Origin: Maricaulis sp048268525
GTDB lineage: Bacteria; Pseudomonadota; Alphaproteobacteria; Caulobacterales; Maricaulaceae
Direction: 5' to 3'
Assembly: GCF_048268525.1 (NCBI RefSeq)
Contig: NZ_JBLWVH010000008.1
Coordinates: 1 to 64,000 of the forward strand
Length of the DNA stretch: 64,000 nt
Of this stretch, positions 8,265 to 17,011 are shown piece by piece. The notes under the pieces are model-generated. The model ran no database searches. It worked only from the letters and a program-made list of their open reading frames with translations, and was not told the DNA's origin. A program made the translations under genes and the position numbers. Positions within the stretch are counted from its first letter, which is position 1, and each line of letters begins with the position of its first letter.

Positions 8265-11200
8265 ACGACCGACGCCATTTCGCCGAGTTGGGTGGAAGCG
8301 ATGGCCAGTTTGGACAGGCTCCAGCCACCGGATTCGTCGAGCTGGCGTTGGACCGAGTCGACGCGACCGGCCTCTTCCTCATTGATCGTGTTCCAGGCTT
8401 CGACAAGCGCGTCGGCCCAGTCACGGGACGGGTTCTCAACACCCGAAGCCAGCGATCCGCCGGCCTGCAAGGCAAACCGCATCGCGGAACCCGTGAAGGC
8501 CTGCTGGCTGGCATAGAAGTCTTCCATCAGCCGGCGAACCGCGAGGCGATCCCAGTGCTGTTCGGATGACACTTCCTGGCCGAGCCCGCGCAGACGGTCG
8601 AACTTGAACCGCGCACCGACCGCATGATAAATGTAAGCCGTTGAAGCCAAAGGCCAATCTGACTCCATGGCCATATCGATGACGTCTGTCGACGAGGTCA
8701 GTGGCCGCAGCTCGGCGACCGCGAGAGCGATGTCCTCAGGGGCGCCAGCCTCAATGAATCGCTTCTGTCGCGACTTCACACCGCGACGCTCATGGGTCGA
8801 GATGATTTCGTGGACCATTGAGCGCAGCGACTGGACACCGGGCTGATAAGCGCTGATCACGTCACCAATCGTATCCGGTTTCGCCGATTTCTTGTTCCGC
8901 CCGCGACGCACAAGCCAGTAGGTCTGGCGGCGAAGAAGACGGATGATTTCCTCGTGCAGGGCCACCTGGACTGTCGCCGGAGCCTTGTTGTCCAGGGCAT
9001 TGATCGCATCCGTGATCTCGGCGAATCCGAAGATCTGCCGACCGGCTTCGAAGGCCCGGGCAATGGCCGGCACCGTCGCGGTCGTCGAGTCGATCGCCCG
9101 GTGAATGAAAGTCGGTCCACCCAGATTGATCATTTCATTGGCCAGCACCGTCGAAATGATCTCGCGCTTCAGCCGGTGCCCGTCCATCGCGTCGCCAAAG
9201 TCGTGCAGGCCTTTCGGGAAATAGTTGACCAGCATGGACTTGAAATGCGGGTCATCAGGTACGTCCGAAGCTACCAATTGATCGAACAGGGTGATCTTGG
9301 CGTACGAGGTCAATACCGCCAGTTCAGGACGGGTAAGACCCTGTTCCCGAGCCTTCAGGCCACGCACCTGTTCAACCGATGGCAGTCCCTCGACTTCCCG
9401 GTCCAGCTGCCCCAGCTCTTCGAGCCGGGCCATGAAGCGTTCATGCGCGTCCAGGTCGGCGGCCGAGGTATGTTCTGCGAGCGACAAGGCCAGAGACTGG
9501 TCATAATTGTGCCGGAGGACATGGGTCGCAACATCACTGGTCATGGATTCCAGAAGCCGGTCACGGGCTTCGCGGTTCATGTCACCGCTACGAACCATCG
9601 GTCGCAACAAGATCTTGATATTGACCTCGTGGTCGGAACTGTCGACGCCCGCGGAATTGTCGATGAAATCGGCATTGGCCCGGCCACCATGCTGCCCGAA
9701 CTCGATACGGGCGGCCTGGGTGAAGCCGAGATTGGCGCCTTCGCCGATAACCTTGGCCCGGACCTCATTGGCGTTCACACGCAGGCCGTCATTGGTTTTG
9801 TCGCCGACTTCCCAATGCTGTTCGGTGGTTGCTTTCACATAGGTGCCGATACCGCCGAACCAGAGTAGTTCGACATCCGCTTTCAGCAGGGCATTGATCA
9901 GCTCCAGCGGGCTTGCACTCTCCTTGGCCAGGCCAGTCAAGGCCTTGATCTCGGCCGAAAGAGGGATCGACTTCGCAGACCGTGCAAAGATGCCGCCTCC
10001 TTCTGAAATCAGGGACTTGTCGTAGTCCTGCCAGGAGGTACGGGGAAGGTCGAACAGGCGCTTTCGCTCATTCCACAGCGTCTCGCAATCGCCCGGATCG
10101 GGATCGATGAAGATGTCGCGGTGATCAAAGGCCGCTACCAGCCGGATCTGCTTGGACAACAGCATGCCATTTCCGAACACATCGCCCGACATGTCGCCGA
10201 CACCAATGACCGAAAAGGCTTCTGTCTGGATGTCCTTGCCCATCTCGCGGAAGTGTCGCTTGACGGATTCCCAGGCACCACGGGCGGTAATGCCCATCTT
10301 CTTGTGGTCATACCCGGCCGAGCCACCAGACGCGAAAGCGTCGCCGAGCCAGAAGTCGAACTCGTCGGTCGCAAGGCCGTTGGCCGTGTCAGAGAACGTC
10401 GCGGTGCCCTTGTCCGCGGCGACGACCAGGTAAGGGTCATCATCGTCCCAACATTCGGTTGCGGCCGGATTGACCACGGTCTCGTCTACGATGTTGTCGG
10501 TCAGGTCGAGAAGGCCTCGGATAAAGGTCTTGTAGGCTTCGCGACCGGCCTCGAAGACCTCTTCGCGGGAACCATTGCGTGGCAGGGATTTCGGGTAGAA
10601 ACCGCCTTTCGATCCCACCGGCACAATAACCGCGTTCTTGACCTGCTGCGCCTTGACCAGGCCCAGCACTTCAGTGCGGAAATCATCGCGCCGGTCTGAC
10701 CAGCGCAGACCGCCACGCGCGACCGGCCCGAAGCGCAGGTGCACGCCCTCAACATCCGGGGACCACACGAAGATTTCGCGGTAGGGTTTTGGAAGCGGCA
10801 ATTCCTCGAGCAGCTCGCTGGCGATCTTGATCGCGATGCGGGGCTTGGGCTGACCGTCTTCGCCTGTCTGGTAAAAATTGGTCCGCAAGGTCGCTTCAAT
10901 CAGATGAAAGATCCGGCGCAGGGCCCGGTCATGATCAAGGCTGGCCACGTCATCGAGCTGCTTGCGGAGCGTGTCAGACACTTCCCAAACCGCGTCGCTG
11001 CGGACTTTCTTGTCGTCAGTGAAAGCCGGGTCAAACTTCACCCGCGCCAGTTCGAGCAATCCCCTGGCGATTTCGGGGCAGGCTGCCAGAGCCTCTTCCT
11101 GGATCGCCTGGGATGGATCAAGGCCGGTCTGCTGACGGTAGCGGGCACATGTGCGCAGGAAGGCGGCCTCACGCCAGGTCACACCGATTTCGACAATCAG

Positions 11201-13180
11201 TCGGTTGAAACCGTCATCTTCGGCGCGCCGGTCGGCGATGGCCAGCATCGCGTCTTCCAGTCCCGGCGCCAGCTCCTTCAGGTCCCGATCCCTGAGCGCA
11301 TCCGATTTCATTTCGAAATCATGGATATGTGCCCTGTCGAACGGTTCCCCGTTGGCCCCGCGCCGATCAACCGGAAACCCGGTTTCCTGCACGACATAAA
11401 GACCGAGATTCTCCAGGACCGGCATGACGCGTGACAGCGAAACCGGCTTACCGATGCGATAGATTTTCAGACGCAGGCTTTCCGGACCATCATCGACTTC
11501 GCGATAGACGCGAACAGCGACGCGGTCGGTTCCGGCCAGTGATTCCAGCTTGGTGACGTCGGCTAGCGCTTCCTCGGGATCGTAGAGCTCGCGATAACCG
11601 GCCTTGAAAGCATCCTGATAGGCCCCCATCCGCAGGCGGATGGCCTCCGGCGCATTGCGTCGGACATGGGTTTCCAGATCGTCTTCCCAGGTCCTGGCCA
11701 GTCGGGCGACACGACGCTCAAGCTCGCCCGTATCCGGCTCCGGATGATCGAACGGGTTCAGACCGATGATGTAATGGACGCGGGCCAGAGAGCTGTCACC
11801 GAATTGCGGATAGAAGGCGGACAGTCGCCCACCGAACGCATCACGGATCAGTTCACCCGCCTGCTCGCGGACTTTCGAATTGTACCGGTCACGCGGCACG
11901 AAGAGGAGTGCGGAGACAAATCGATCGAATTGGTCGCGGCGGATGAATAGCTTCGTTCGCGGCCGGTCATAGAGGTGAAGAATGCCGAGGCACATCTCCA
12001 GCAGGTCATTCTCGTCGGTCTGGAACAGCTCGTCCCGCGGGAAATTCTCGACCGTGTTTCGCAATTTCTTGGCAGAATGCGTGCCGGGTGTCTTGCCAGC
12101 CCGCTCGAGGACGCGGCGCACCTTGCGACGGATCAGCGGGACCGCGCTGGCGCTCTGGTCGTAGGCCTCGGCTGTGAACAGGCCGACAAAACGGGCTTCG
12201 CCGATCACGGCCCCGTCTTCGCGATACCGTTTGACACCGATATAATCCATGTAAACGCGGCGATGGACACGCGACTTCATGTTGGCTTTGGCCACGATGA
12301 TCGGGCTCGGTTCGCGCAGAAATGTTTCGATCGCAGGCGTCAAAACCGCCGGTTCGGAGCCCTTTCTCAGGACATGGCGTTCCGGATCGCGCAGGACGCC
12401 GCGACCGGATTCCGGCCTGACGCGCGGGTGCCGCTGCGCCATTGAACCATCATCATCGACCTCGAAGTCGTAGACCCGGCAGCCAAGGAAGGCGAAATGA
12501 TCATCTCGGAGCCAGCGCAGGAACTCCAGGGATTCCGCCAGTTCGTCCGGTGAAGCGTGGGTTCGGGCGCCAGCGAGATGAGCGATCGCATCGTCCATCT
12601 GGGCGCGCATGTCGGTCCAGTCCTCGACAGCAACCCGGACATCATCAAGCGTCGCCGTTACACCTTCGATCAGGGTGCGGCGTGAGAGCTCGTCGAGCGG
12701 TGGCAGGTGGACCTGGATCATCGACTCGGCGAGGCATCGCCCGGCCTTGCCAACTCGTTCGCCATCATTGTCCCGGCGAACCTGAATGATCGGATGGAAC
12801 ATCGCGATGATGTCATGGCCCTGGGCGCCAACCTCACCCATCACGGAATCAACAATGAATGGCCGGTCGCGTCCGATGATTTCGAGCACGTCACGGGGCA
12901 GTTCGCTTCCGTCGGCCCGGGTCGCTGGTCTCATCCGGACAAGAATGTCCTCGCCCGGCCGCTTGTCGCCAAACTGCCAGAAATCCATGCTCAGTGCCGC
13001 GAGATCGTCCGGGCCAACCCGCTCGAGGTCCTCGGCGAGGGCATCGTCATAGATTTGTGAGAAAAACGAGTTTCCCGGATCACCGCACTCGGTGCCGAAA
13101 GCCTCAAGCCAGCGCGACCGCGCTGCCTCCATGAAATCTGCGCGACTGTAAGCGTGCGCGACTCCGACGACCGCCCCCAT
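8255..13180 (-). CDS. gdhZ: NAD-specific glutamate dehydrogenase, large (GdhZ/GDH180) type
   Basis: A 1,641-residue protein, typical of the very large bacterial NAD-GDH class. The long N-terminal half carries ACT-like regulatory segments. The catalytic core lies around residues 720-1250 and includes LRFGPVARGGLRWSDRRDDFRTEVLGL, VGSKGGFYPKS and VVAADKGTATFSDTANGLA (residues named in short pieces). It deaminates glutamate to 2-oxoglutarate with NAD. In Caulobacter the homologue GdhZ also acts on FtsZ during the cell cycle; that role here is inference. I chose the ATG at 13180 because AGGGAG lies about 8 bases upstream on the - strand. An in-frame ATG 63 bases further out lacks a site. It is monocistronic and preceded by an unusual structured region. 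Confidence 0.93.
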   Translation of the reverse strand: MGAVVGVAHAYSRADFMEAARSRWLEAFGTECGDPGNSFFSQIYDDALAEDLERVGPDDLAALSMDFWQFGDKRPGEDILVRMRPATRADGSELPRDVLEIIGRDRPFIVDSVMGEVGAQGHDIIAMFHPIIQVRRDNDGERVGKAGRCLAESMIQVHLPPLDELSRRTLIEGVTATLDDVRVAVEDWTDMRAQMDDAIAHLAGARTHASPDELAESLEFLRWLRDDHFAFLGCRVYDFEVDDDGSMAQRHPRVRPESGRGVLRDPERHVLRKGSEPAVLTPAIETFLREPSPIIVAKANMKSRVHRRVYMDYIGVKRYREDGAVIGEARFVGLFTAEAYDQSASAVPLIRRKVRRVLERAGKTPGTHSAKKLRNTVENFPRDELFQTDENDLLEMCLGILHLYDRPRTKLFIRRDQFDRFVSALLFVPRDRYNSKVREQAGELIRDAFGGRLSAFYPQFGDSSLARVHYIIGLNPFDHPEPDTGELERRVARLARTWEDDLETHVRRNAPEAIRLRMGAYQDAFKAGYRELYDPEEALADVTKLESLAGTDRVAVRVYREVDDGPESLRLKIYRIGKPVSLSRVMPVLENLGLYVVQETGFPVDRRGANGEPFDRAHIHDFEMKSDALRDRDLKELAPGLEDAMLAIADRRAEDDGFNRLIVEIGVTWREAAFLRTCARYRQQTGLDPSQAIQEEALAACPEIARGLLELARVKFDPAFTDDKKVRSDAVWEVSDTLRKQLDDVASLDHDRALRRIFHLIEATLRTNFYQTGEDGQPKPRIAIKIASELLEELPLPKPYREIFVWSPDVEGVHLRFGPVARGGLRWSDRRDDFRTEVLGLVKAQQVKNAVIVPVGSKGGFYPKSLPRNGSREEVFEAGREAYKTFIRGLLDLTDNIVDETVVNPAATECWDDDDPYLVVAADKGTATFSDTANGLATDEFDFWLGDAFASGGSAGYDHKKMGITARGAWESVKRHFREMGKDIQTEAFSVIGVGDMSGDVFGNGMLLSKQIRLVAAFDHRDIFIDPDPGDCETLWNERKRLFDLPRTSWQDYDKSLISEGGGIFARSAKSIPLSAEIKALTGLAKESASPLELINALLKADVELLWFGGIGTYVKATTEQHWEVGDKTNDGLRVNANEVRAKVIGEGANLGFTQAARIEFGQHGGRANADFIDNSAGVDSSDHEVNIKILLRPMVRSGDMNREARDRLLESMTSDVATHVLRHNYDQSLALSLAEHTSAADLDAHERFMARLEELGQLDREVEGLPSVEQVRGLKAREQGLTRPELAVLTSYAKITLFDQLVASDVPDDPHFKSMLVNYFPKGLHDFGDAMDGHRLKREIISTVLANEMINLGGPTFIHRAIDSTTATVPAIARAFEAGRQIFGFAEITDAINALDNKAPATVQVALHEEIIRLLRRQTYWLVRRGRNKKSAKPDTIGDVISAYQPGVQSLRSMVHEIISTHERRGVKSRQKRFIEAGAPEDIALAVAELRPLTSSTDVIDMAMESDWPLASTAYIYHAVGARFKFDRLRGLGQEVSSEQHWDRLAVRRLMEDFYASQQAFTGSAMRFALQAGGSLASGVENPSRDWADALVEAWNTINEEEAGRVDSVQRQLDESGGWSLSKLAIASTQLGEMASVVQP

Positions 13181-13576
13181 GGTGGCGCTCCCTAGACTGT
13201 TATGATTATGACCCGACCCTAGTCCTGTTTGAAATGCAAGCAACCCGCCTACGCCGTTGAAAACGCAAACGTGCCATTCTTTTTCTCAAGCCTTGGAAAG
13301 GTAGCGATAACGGCGCCGCCGGGTAGGGACAGGGGAACCCGGCGGCGCCTGGCAGGCCTCATAGGCAGGCTGGGGGGACGCACATTGAGGCCTGTTCATC
13401 GCAAGCGGCGCCCGTCGGGGCGGTCATGGGGGGAGACCGCACAGGCCGGTTCACCGCTACACCACCCATGTAGATAGCCGCGGACAGATTTAAAGGCCGG
13501 ATTGACCGGATTTAATGTGATTTCACATCCAGACGGCCATGATCACCCGGATGTGATCAACCGCACTTCGACCAGG
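13181..13576. other. 396-bp non-coding region rich in GC inverted repeats upstream of the glutamate dehydrogenase gene
   Basis: I find no credible gene here. The stretch holds at least four perfect inverted repeats: a 13-bp stem at 13312-13324/13337-13349 (GGCGCCGCCGGGT and its complement, 12-base loop), a 9-bp stem at 13353-13361/13386-13394 (CAGGCCTCA/TGAGGCCTG), a 6-bp stem at 13420-13425/13435-13440 (GCGGTC/GACCGC), and an 8-bp stem at 13523-13530/13549-13556 (TCACATCC/GGATGTGA). In addition GGCCTGT at 13389 can pair with ACAGGCC at 13441. The first three could belong to a structured RNA on either strand or to the leader of the dehydrogenase transcript. The fourth lies just past the stop of the isochorismatase-like gene and may end that operon. 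I looked for SRP, RNase P and tmRNA signatures and saw none. Confidence 0.5.
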
Positions 13577-14119
13577 TCAGGCCACAGGTGCCTCAATCGG
13601 CCAGTCGCGGGTCAACGTCTCCCAGTCGACCACCGGAGCCATGCGGGCAACCAGGTCAAACGCCATGGCGCGCGTTTCGGCAATATCGCGGGGCTCGACA
13701 GCGAGTGCACCGATCGCATCGGGAACAACGGTCACGGCCTTGTCTCGACTGGCGTCGTCAAACACCGTCGCGAGGATCGAGAAGGGTGCGGAAAAGCCGA
13801 CCAGCAACGCGGTCGAACCGGCGCTCCGGGCCAGGACCTGATGAAAATATGGGTCGGAGAAGGCCGACAGGCCCCGGCGCTGGAAAACAGCTTCCTGGGC
13901 CGTCGGGCGCAGGCCGTCGATCGGCGCACGACCGACTGTTGGGCCATCCCCCTGGAACTGGCAATGACAGACCCGCCAACCTGACTGGCGCGCATGGCGC
14001 AGCAACGCCTTGATACGATCGATAACGCGACGGTTTTCCGGATCTATCCGGCCATCGGGCCCGGTGACCTGGTCGCGCTGGCAATCAAGCAGGATCAGGC
14101 AGGGATCGGCGAAGCTCAT
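13577..14119 (-). CDS. isochorismatase-like cysteine hydrolase fold protein with altered active site
   Basis: This 180-residue protein has the isochorismatase fold: LILLDCQRD near the N-terminus with the usual catalytic aspartate (D12), a SAFSDPYFHQVL segment, LLVGFSAPFSILATVFDDA, and VVPDAIGAL. Two of the three catalytic residues are changed. The lysine expected four residues before SAF is Arg81, and the nucleophilic cysteine six residues after the glycine of LLVG is Ser114. It may therefore be a pseudo-enzyme or have altered chemistry. It is last in a three-gene - operon; its ATG overlaps the acetyltransferase stop (ATGA), implying coupled translation. Confidence 0.75.
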   Translation of the reverse strand: MSFADPCLILLDCQRDQVTGPDGRIDPENRRVIDRIKALLRHARQSGWRVCHCQFQGDGPTVGRAPIDGLRPTAQEAVFQRRGLSAFSDPYFHQVLARSAGSTALLVGFSAPFSILATVFDDASRDKAVTVVPDAIGALAVEPRDIAETRAMAFDLVARMAPVVDWETLTRDWPIEAPVA

Positions 14120-14718
14120 GCGGCCTCCTCGGGCTTTCGGTCACCGGCTTCCTCTTGCATGCGGGCAAGCGAAAGGTCAAACGGGCCGGGCCGGTCCCAG
14201 TCGCCGTCCGGACGAATGACGACCATCGGATCGGCGTCCATGGTGATCGCATTGGCTGGCGGAACCAGGTCGCGTTCGATCTCGACATACTTGTAGTCGG
14301 AGAATCCGAATTCAGGTCGGTCGGCCCGGATCCGGAAACCATGCGTACGCCAGTATTTGACCCGGTTGAGCTGGGCATGGCCCAACATTTTCCTGTAGCC
14401 GCGACGGGCGGAATAGCGTTGCGCTTCCTGCATCAAAACGCGCATTACGCCGAAGCGCCGGTATTGGCGCAGCACGGCTGCCCGCTCTACTTTGGCGAAT
14501 TCTGCGAAGAAGCGCAGCCGCAACACACCGACAGGTTCACTGCCGCGCCAGGCGATCAAATGCGCCGCACCCACCAGGTCATTGCCATCATACTCCTCCG
14601 AGTAGGGGGCAAACTGTTCGCCCAGATAGATCACGCCACGCAGTGTCATGGCCATCACAACCTGATCGAGGCTGCGGGCGATGGTCACCTTGAGACTATC
14701 GGGTATCGCGCTTTTCAC
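14116..14718 (-). CDS. GNAT-family N-acetyltransferase
   Basis: A 200-residue protein with a GNAT domain: AAHLIAWRGSEPVGVLRLRFF is the central beta hairpin, VLRQYRRFGVMRVLMQEAQRY is the acetyl-CoA pyrophosphate loop with a degenerate R/Q-x-x-G-x-G/A pattern, and MLGHAQLNRVKYWRTHGF is the C-terminal strand-helix. About 55 residues follow the domain. I chose the GTG at 14718: GGGAGGG lies 7-8 bases upstream and the start overlaps the upstream stop as GTGA. The ATG at 14733 sits within that ribosome binding site. The substrate is unknown. It is the middle gene of the operon. Confidence 0.72.
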   Translation of the reverse strand: MKSAIPDSLKVTIARSLDQVVMAMTLRGVIYLGEQFAPYSEEYDGNDLVGAAHLIAWRGSEPVGVLRLRFFAEFAKVERAAVLRQYRRFGVMRVLMQEAQRYSARRGYRKMLGHAQLNRVKYWRTHGFRIRADRPEFGFSDYKYVEIERDLVPPANAITMDADPMVVIRPDGDWDRPGPFDLSLARMQEEAGDRKPEEAA

Positions 14719-15353
14719 GAGCCACCCTCCCATTCTCCGAGAACCGTCCGCTTCAACAACATATTGCCCAGCTTCTGCGGAAAGCCGGTGCTGCCATAGA
14801 GCTCATGGGCGCCATCCGGATACGCGCAGATTTCGAAATTGAGACGTCGCATCAGTGCCTTGCCCTCTGTTGTACGAGCCCGGGCATAGACTCGGACATC
14901 CGCGTAGAAGCCGCGCCAACCAACGAGCAATGCCCTGAGCGCCGCCGCCTGGGCGTGGGGCGTGCGACCCGCAAGTCCCCAGGACAGGAGCGCCGAAGCC
15001 CGCTCCTCGAGCCCGCAAACCCACTCACGACGGGCATTTGAGAAACCAAACTCACCGGCGAGGAGGGCAGAAACACCCGAATCGCTCAGCGGGATTGACG
15101 CTACGAAACCGTCAGGCCTGCCATTCCATCGACGCATGTGCAGTGACCGGCGGGTCCATTCCTGCACCCGTCCGATATCCTCGGCGCTCGCAATCTCACC
15201 GTCGATCAGCTCGTCGGCGAGGGCATGAAAATCGTCAATCTCAGACAGGCTGACAGGTTGGAAATCCAAGGAACCAAAGGCCTTGTCGAGCCGTTCAAGC
15301 GGAAACTTGAAGCCCGTATCCAGAGAGCTGGTCTTCAGCTCGTGACTCACCAT
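14715..15353 (-). CDS. conserved protein of unknown function, first gene of the isochorismatase/GNAT operon
   Basis: I do not recognise this 212-residue protein. It is soluble with no signal peptide or membrane helix. The C-terminal half (AAALRALLVGWRGFYADVRVYARARTTEGKALMRRLNFE in part) reads like the end of a GNAT fold, in which an aligned N-terminal portion is not obvious, so a divergent acyltransferase is possible. It starts at the ATG at 15353 with GGAG about 8 bases upstream. Its stop overlaps the GNAT start by 4 bp. A perfect TTAA-N7-TTAA site lies 22 bp upstream of its start, in the region shared with the divergent LysR gene. Confidence 0.6.
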   Translation of the reverse strand: MVSHELKTSSLDTGFKFPLERLDKAFGSLDFQPVSLSEIDDFHALADELIDGEIASAEDIGRVQEWTRRSLHMRRWNGRPDGFVASIPLSDSGVSALLAGEFGFSNARREWVCGLEERASALLSWGLAGRTPHAQAAALRALLVGWRGFYADVRVYARARTTEGKALMRRLNFEICAYPDGAHELYGSTGFPQKLGNMLLKRTVLGEWEGGS

Positions 15354-15374
15354 TACGCACGCTCCGACATGTAG

Positions 15375-15389
15375 TTAATTCTTCGTTAA
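15375..15389. promoter_or_regulatory. perfect CtrA-type binding site TTAA-N7-TTAA
   Basis: The bases read TTAA, seven bases (TTCTTCG), then TTAA, an exact match to the full CtrA recognition sequence. It lies in the 71-bp region between two divergent genes, 22 bp from the ATG of the - strand operon and 36 bp from the LysR ATG. Direct control by CtrA of one or both is inferred from the site and the alphaproteobacterial context; the ctrA gene itself is not in the window. Confidence 0.6.
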
Positions 15390-15424
15390 CACCCCCCGGC
15401 TAGCTGTTCTTCTTCGAAGTTGGC

Positions 15425-16414
15425 ATGGGGGGCATTCCTACAGTGGACAACGATCTGCGCCGGAACGTGTTTGATTGGGATGATCTGCAGATCTTCCACG
15501 CGGTCGCCACCACGGGCTCGATGAGCGCTGCGGCGACCGTGCTGGGTTGTCAGCAATCGACCGTGTCGAAACGGATGCGGCAGCTGGAAAGCCGCTTGGC
15601 AGCTCAACTTATCGAGCGCCGCGCCGATGGCGTGGTGCTGACCAAGGCGGGGTCTGCCGCACTCGACTATGCGATCACGATGCAGCGGTCGGCGCAGCGC
15701 CTGGAAACCGAGCTGGCCGGCATGGACCGCAGTCTTGCAGGCCAGGTGTCGCTGCGCGTTCCGGATGGATTGGCGACCTATTGGTTGGCCCGCCATATTC
15801 CTGAATTTCAAAGGGTTAACCCGGAAGTGGTCCTGAAAATCATCAATGACCGGTCCGCGCCAGCCAGCGACACCGCCGCCGCCCTCAGCCTGACCTTCAC
15901 ACCCGACAAGGCAATGGATACCGAGGCTCGAGCGCTCGGCAGCGTCCACTACATGCCCATGGCTTCGCGGGATTTCATCGCCACCTACGGAGCTCCAAGA
16001 TCGCTGGAAGACGTCCTGACACTACGATTTCTGCGGCTGGAACAATACGACCCGTCGCTCCACCTGTGGCAGCGAAAAGCCACGGCGACTGATGAGGTTG
16101 TAAGATATTCCTTCACGGCGGACATCAGTTCGGTGCTATTTGAAACCATACGTCATGGTGGAGGAATTGCCATGGCGCCGACCTATCTGGCATCGCTTTA
16201 CCCGGATGAATTGGTTGTTCTTGATTATGACTTTCATCAAGACGTCCGCTTCTGGCTCAAGAACTCGCCAGGCAGCCTTGGAATAACCCGAATAAAGTGC
16301 GTTGCCGACTGGATTGCCGAACTGTTCAACCGTAGACTCCATCCTTGGTTCCGCGAAGAGTTCTGCCACCCCAGTGAGTTTTGCGACGTGGAAGTCATCA
16401 AACCACAGACGTGA
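15425..16414 (+). CDS. LysR-family transcriptional regulator
   Basis: A 329-residue protein with an N-terminal winged helix-turn-helix at about residues 18-75 (LQIFHAVATTGSMSAAA followed by QQSTVSKRMRQLE), the diagnostic LysR start, and a periplasmic-binding-like effector domain to about residue 300. The effector is not identifiable. The gene is divergent from the isochorismatase/GNAT operon with a 71-bp gap, the classic arrangement for a LysR protein controlling its neighbour, so that operon is the likely target. The ATG at 15425 has only a weak site (GAAG). A GTG at 15443 is an alternative start. Confidence 0.88.
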   Translation: MGGIPTVDNDLRRNVFDWDDLQIFHAVATTGSMSAAATVLGCQQSTVSKRMRQLESRLAAQLIERRADGVVLTKAGSAALDYAITMQRSAQRLETELAGMDRSLAGQVSLRVPDGLATYWLARHIPEFQRVNPEVVLKIINDRSAPASDTAAALSLTFTPDKAMDTEARALGSVHYMPMASRDFIATYGAPRSLEDVLTLRFLRLEQYDPSLHLWQRKATATDEVVRYSFTADISSVLFETIRHGGGIAMAPTYLASLYPDELVVLDYDFHQDVRFWLKNSPGSLGITRIKCVADWIAELFNRRLHPWFREEFCHPSEFCDVEVIKPQT

Positions 16415-16421
16415 GGACGCA

Positions 16422-16808
16422 ATGAGTGCAAGAGGCCCAACCAGTATTGATCAGCATGTAGGGGCCAGACTGCGCCTGCGGCGCAGCCTTCTGGAAATGA
16501 GTCAGTCTGAACTGGGCGAAAAGCTCGGCGTGACCTTCCAGCAAGTCCAAAAATACGAACGTGGCACCAACCGCATCGGCGCGAGCCGCCTGTTCAATGT
16601 TGCCAAGGTCACGGAAGTTCCCGTGTCGTATTTCTTCGAAGGTCTCGAAGAAGACGGTTCATCGGAACTGAAGGGCGGCGATTCCGACACGCTCTACGAC
16701 TTCATCGCCAGCCCGGATGGCCTGGCGCTGGCGTCGGCTTTCGCCGGCATCAAGGATCAGACCGTGCGTCGCCGGGTCATCGACCTGCTGCGCTCTCTGG
16801 CTGATTGA
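16422..16808 (+). CDS. XRE-family helix-turn-helix regulator
   Basis: A 128-residue protein with a single Cro/CI-type helix-turn-helix at about residues 14-68 (RLRRSLLEMSQSELGEKLG, then FQQVQKYERGTNRIGASRL), followed by an acidic linker and a helical tail ending RRRVIDLLRSLAD. This is the short XRE type found widely in alphaproteobacteria, with unknown targets. The frame is open upstream inside the LysR gene, but the ATG at 16422, with GAGGACG a few bases before it and 7 bp after the LysR stop, fits the family N-terminus. It is probably cotranscribed with the LysR gene. Confidence 0.87.
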   Translation: MSARGPTSIDQHVGARLRLRRSLLEMSQSELGEKLGVTFQQVQKYERGTNRIGASRLFNVAKVTEVPVSYFFEGLEEDGSSELKGGDSDTLYDFIASPDGLALASAFAGIKDQTVRRRVIDLLRSLAD

Positions 16809-16843
16809 CAATACGCGCCCGGCCAGCGGTCGGGCGCATATTG
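16809..16843 (+). terminator. hairpin immediately after the XRE gene, probable transcription terminator
   Basis: CAATA plus GCGCCCG (16809-16821) can pair with CGGGCGC plus TATTG (16831-16843), giving 12 pairs with one mismatch and a 9-base loop. It directly follows the XRE stop codon. No clear T-run follows, so it may be a weak or Rho-assisted terminator. The rest of 16844-17233 holds only the small ORF at 17012 and otherwise shows nothing I recognise. Confidence 0.5.
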
Positions 16844-17011
16844 GTTCGCTCTTGCACATCCCGTAAAACGCGGACATCAAGCCCCGCGGGTCCGCCTGTC
16901 TGCCTGTCCTGACACCAGCGTGAATGGAACGGCCTGAAAATGGCCTTGTCACCGCCCCGTGCCCGCCGCGTCATGGCGCGAAGATGCCCACTCCAGTCCA
17001 AGGAGGGCATC

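Noticed and set aside
13181..13243. N-terminal extension of the glutamate dehydrogenase gene to the ATG at 13243
   Set aside because: The extra 21 residues are low-complexity, and the ATG at 13180 has the better ribosome binding site.
13441..13475. tRNA-like GGTTCACC...CCACCCA segment in the region upstream of the glutamate dehydrogenase gene
   Set aside because: No acceptor stem, anticodon arm or D-arm can be folded around it.
13181..13576. SRP RNA, RNase P RNA or tmRNA in the structured region
   Set aside because: None of the conserved core sequences of these RNAs is present on either strand.
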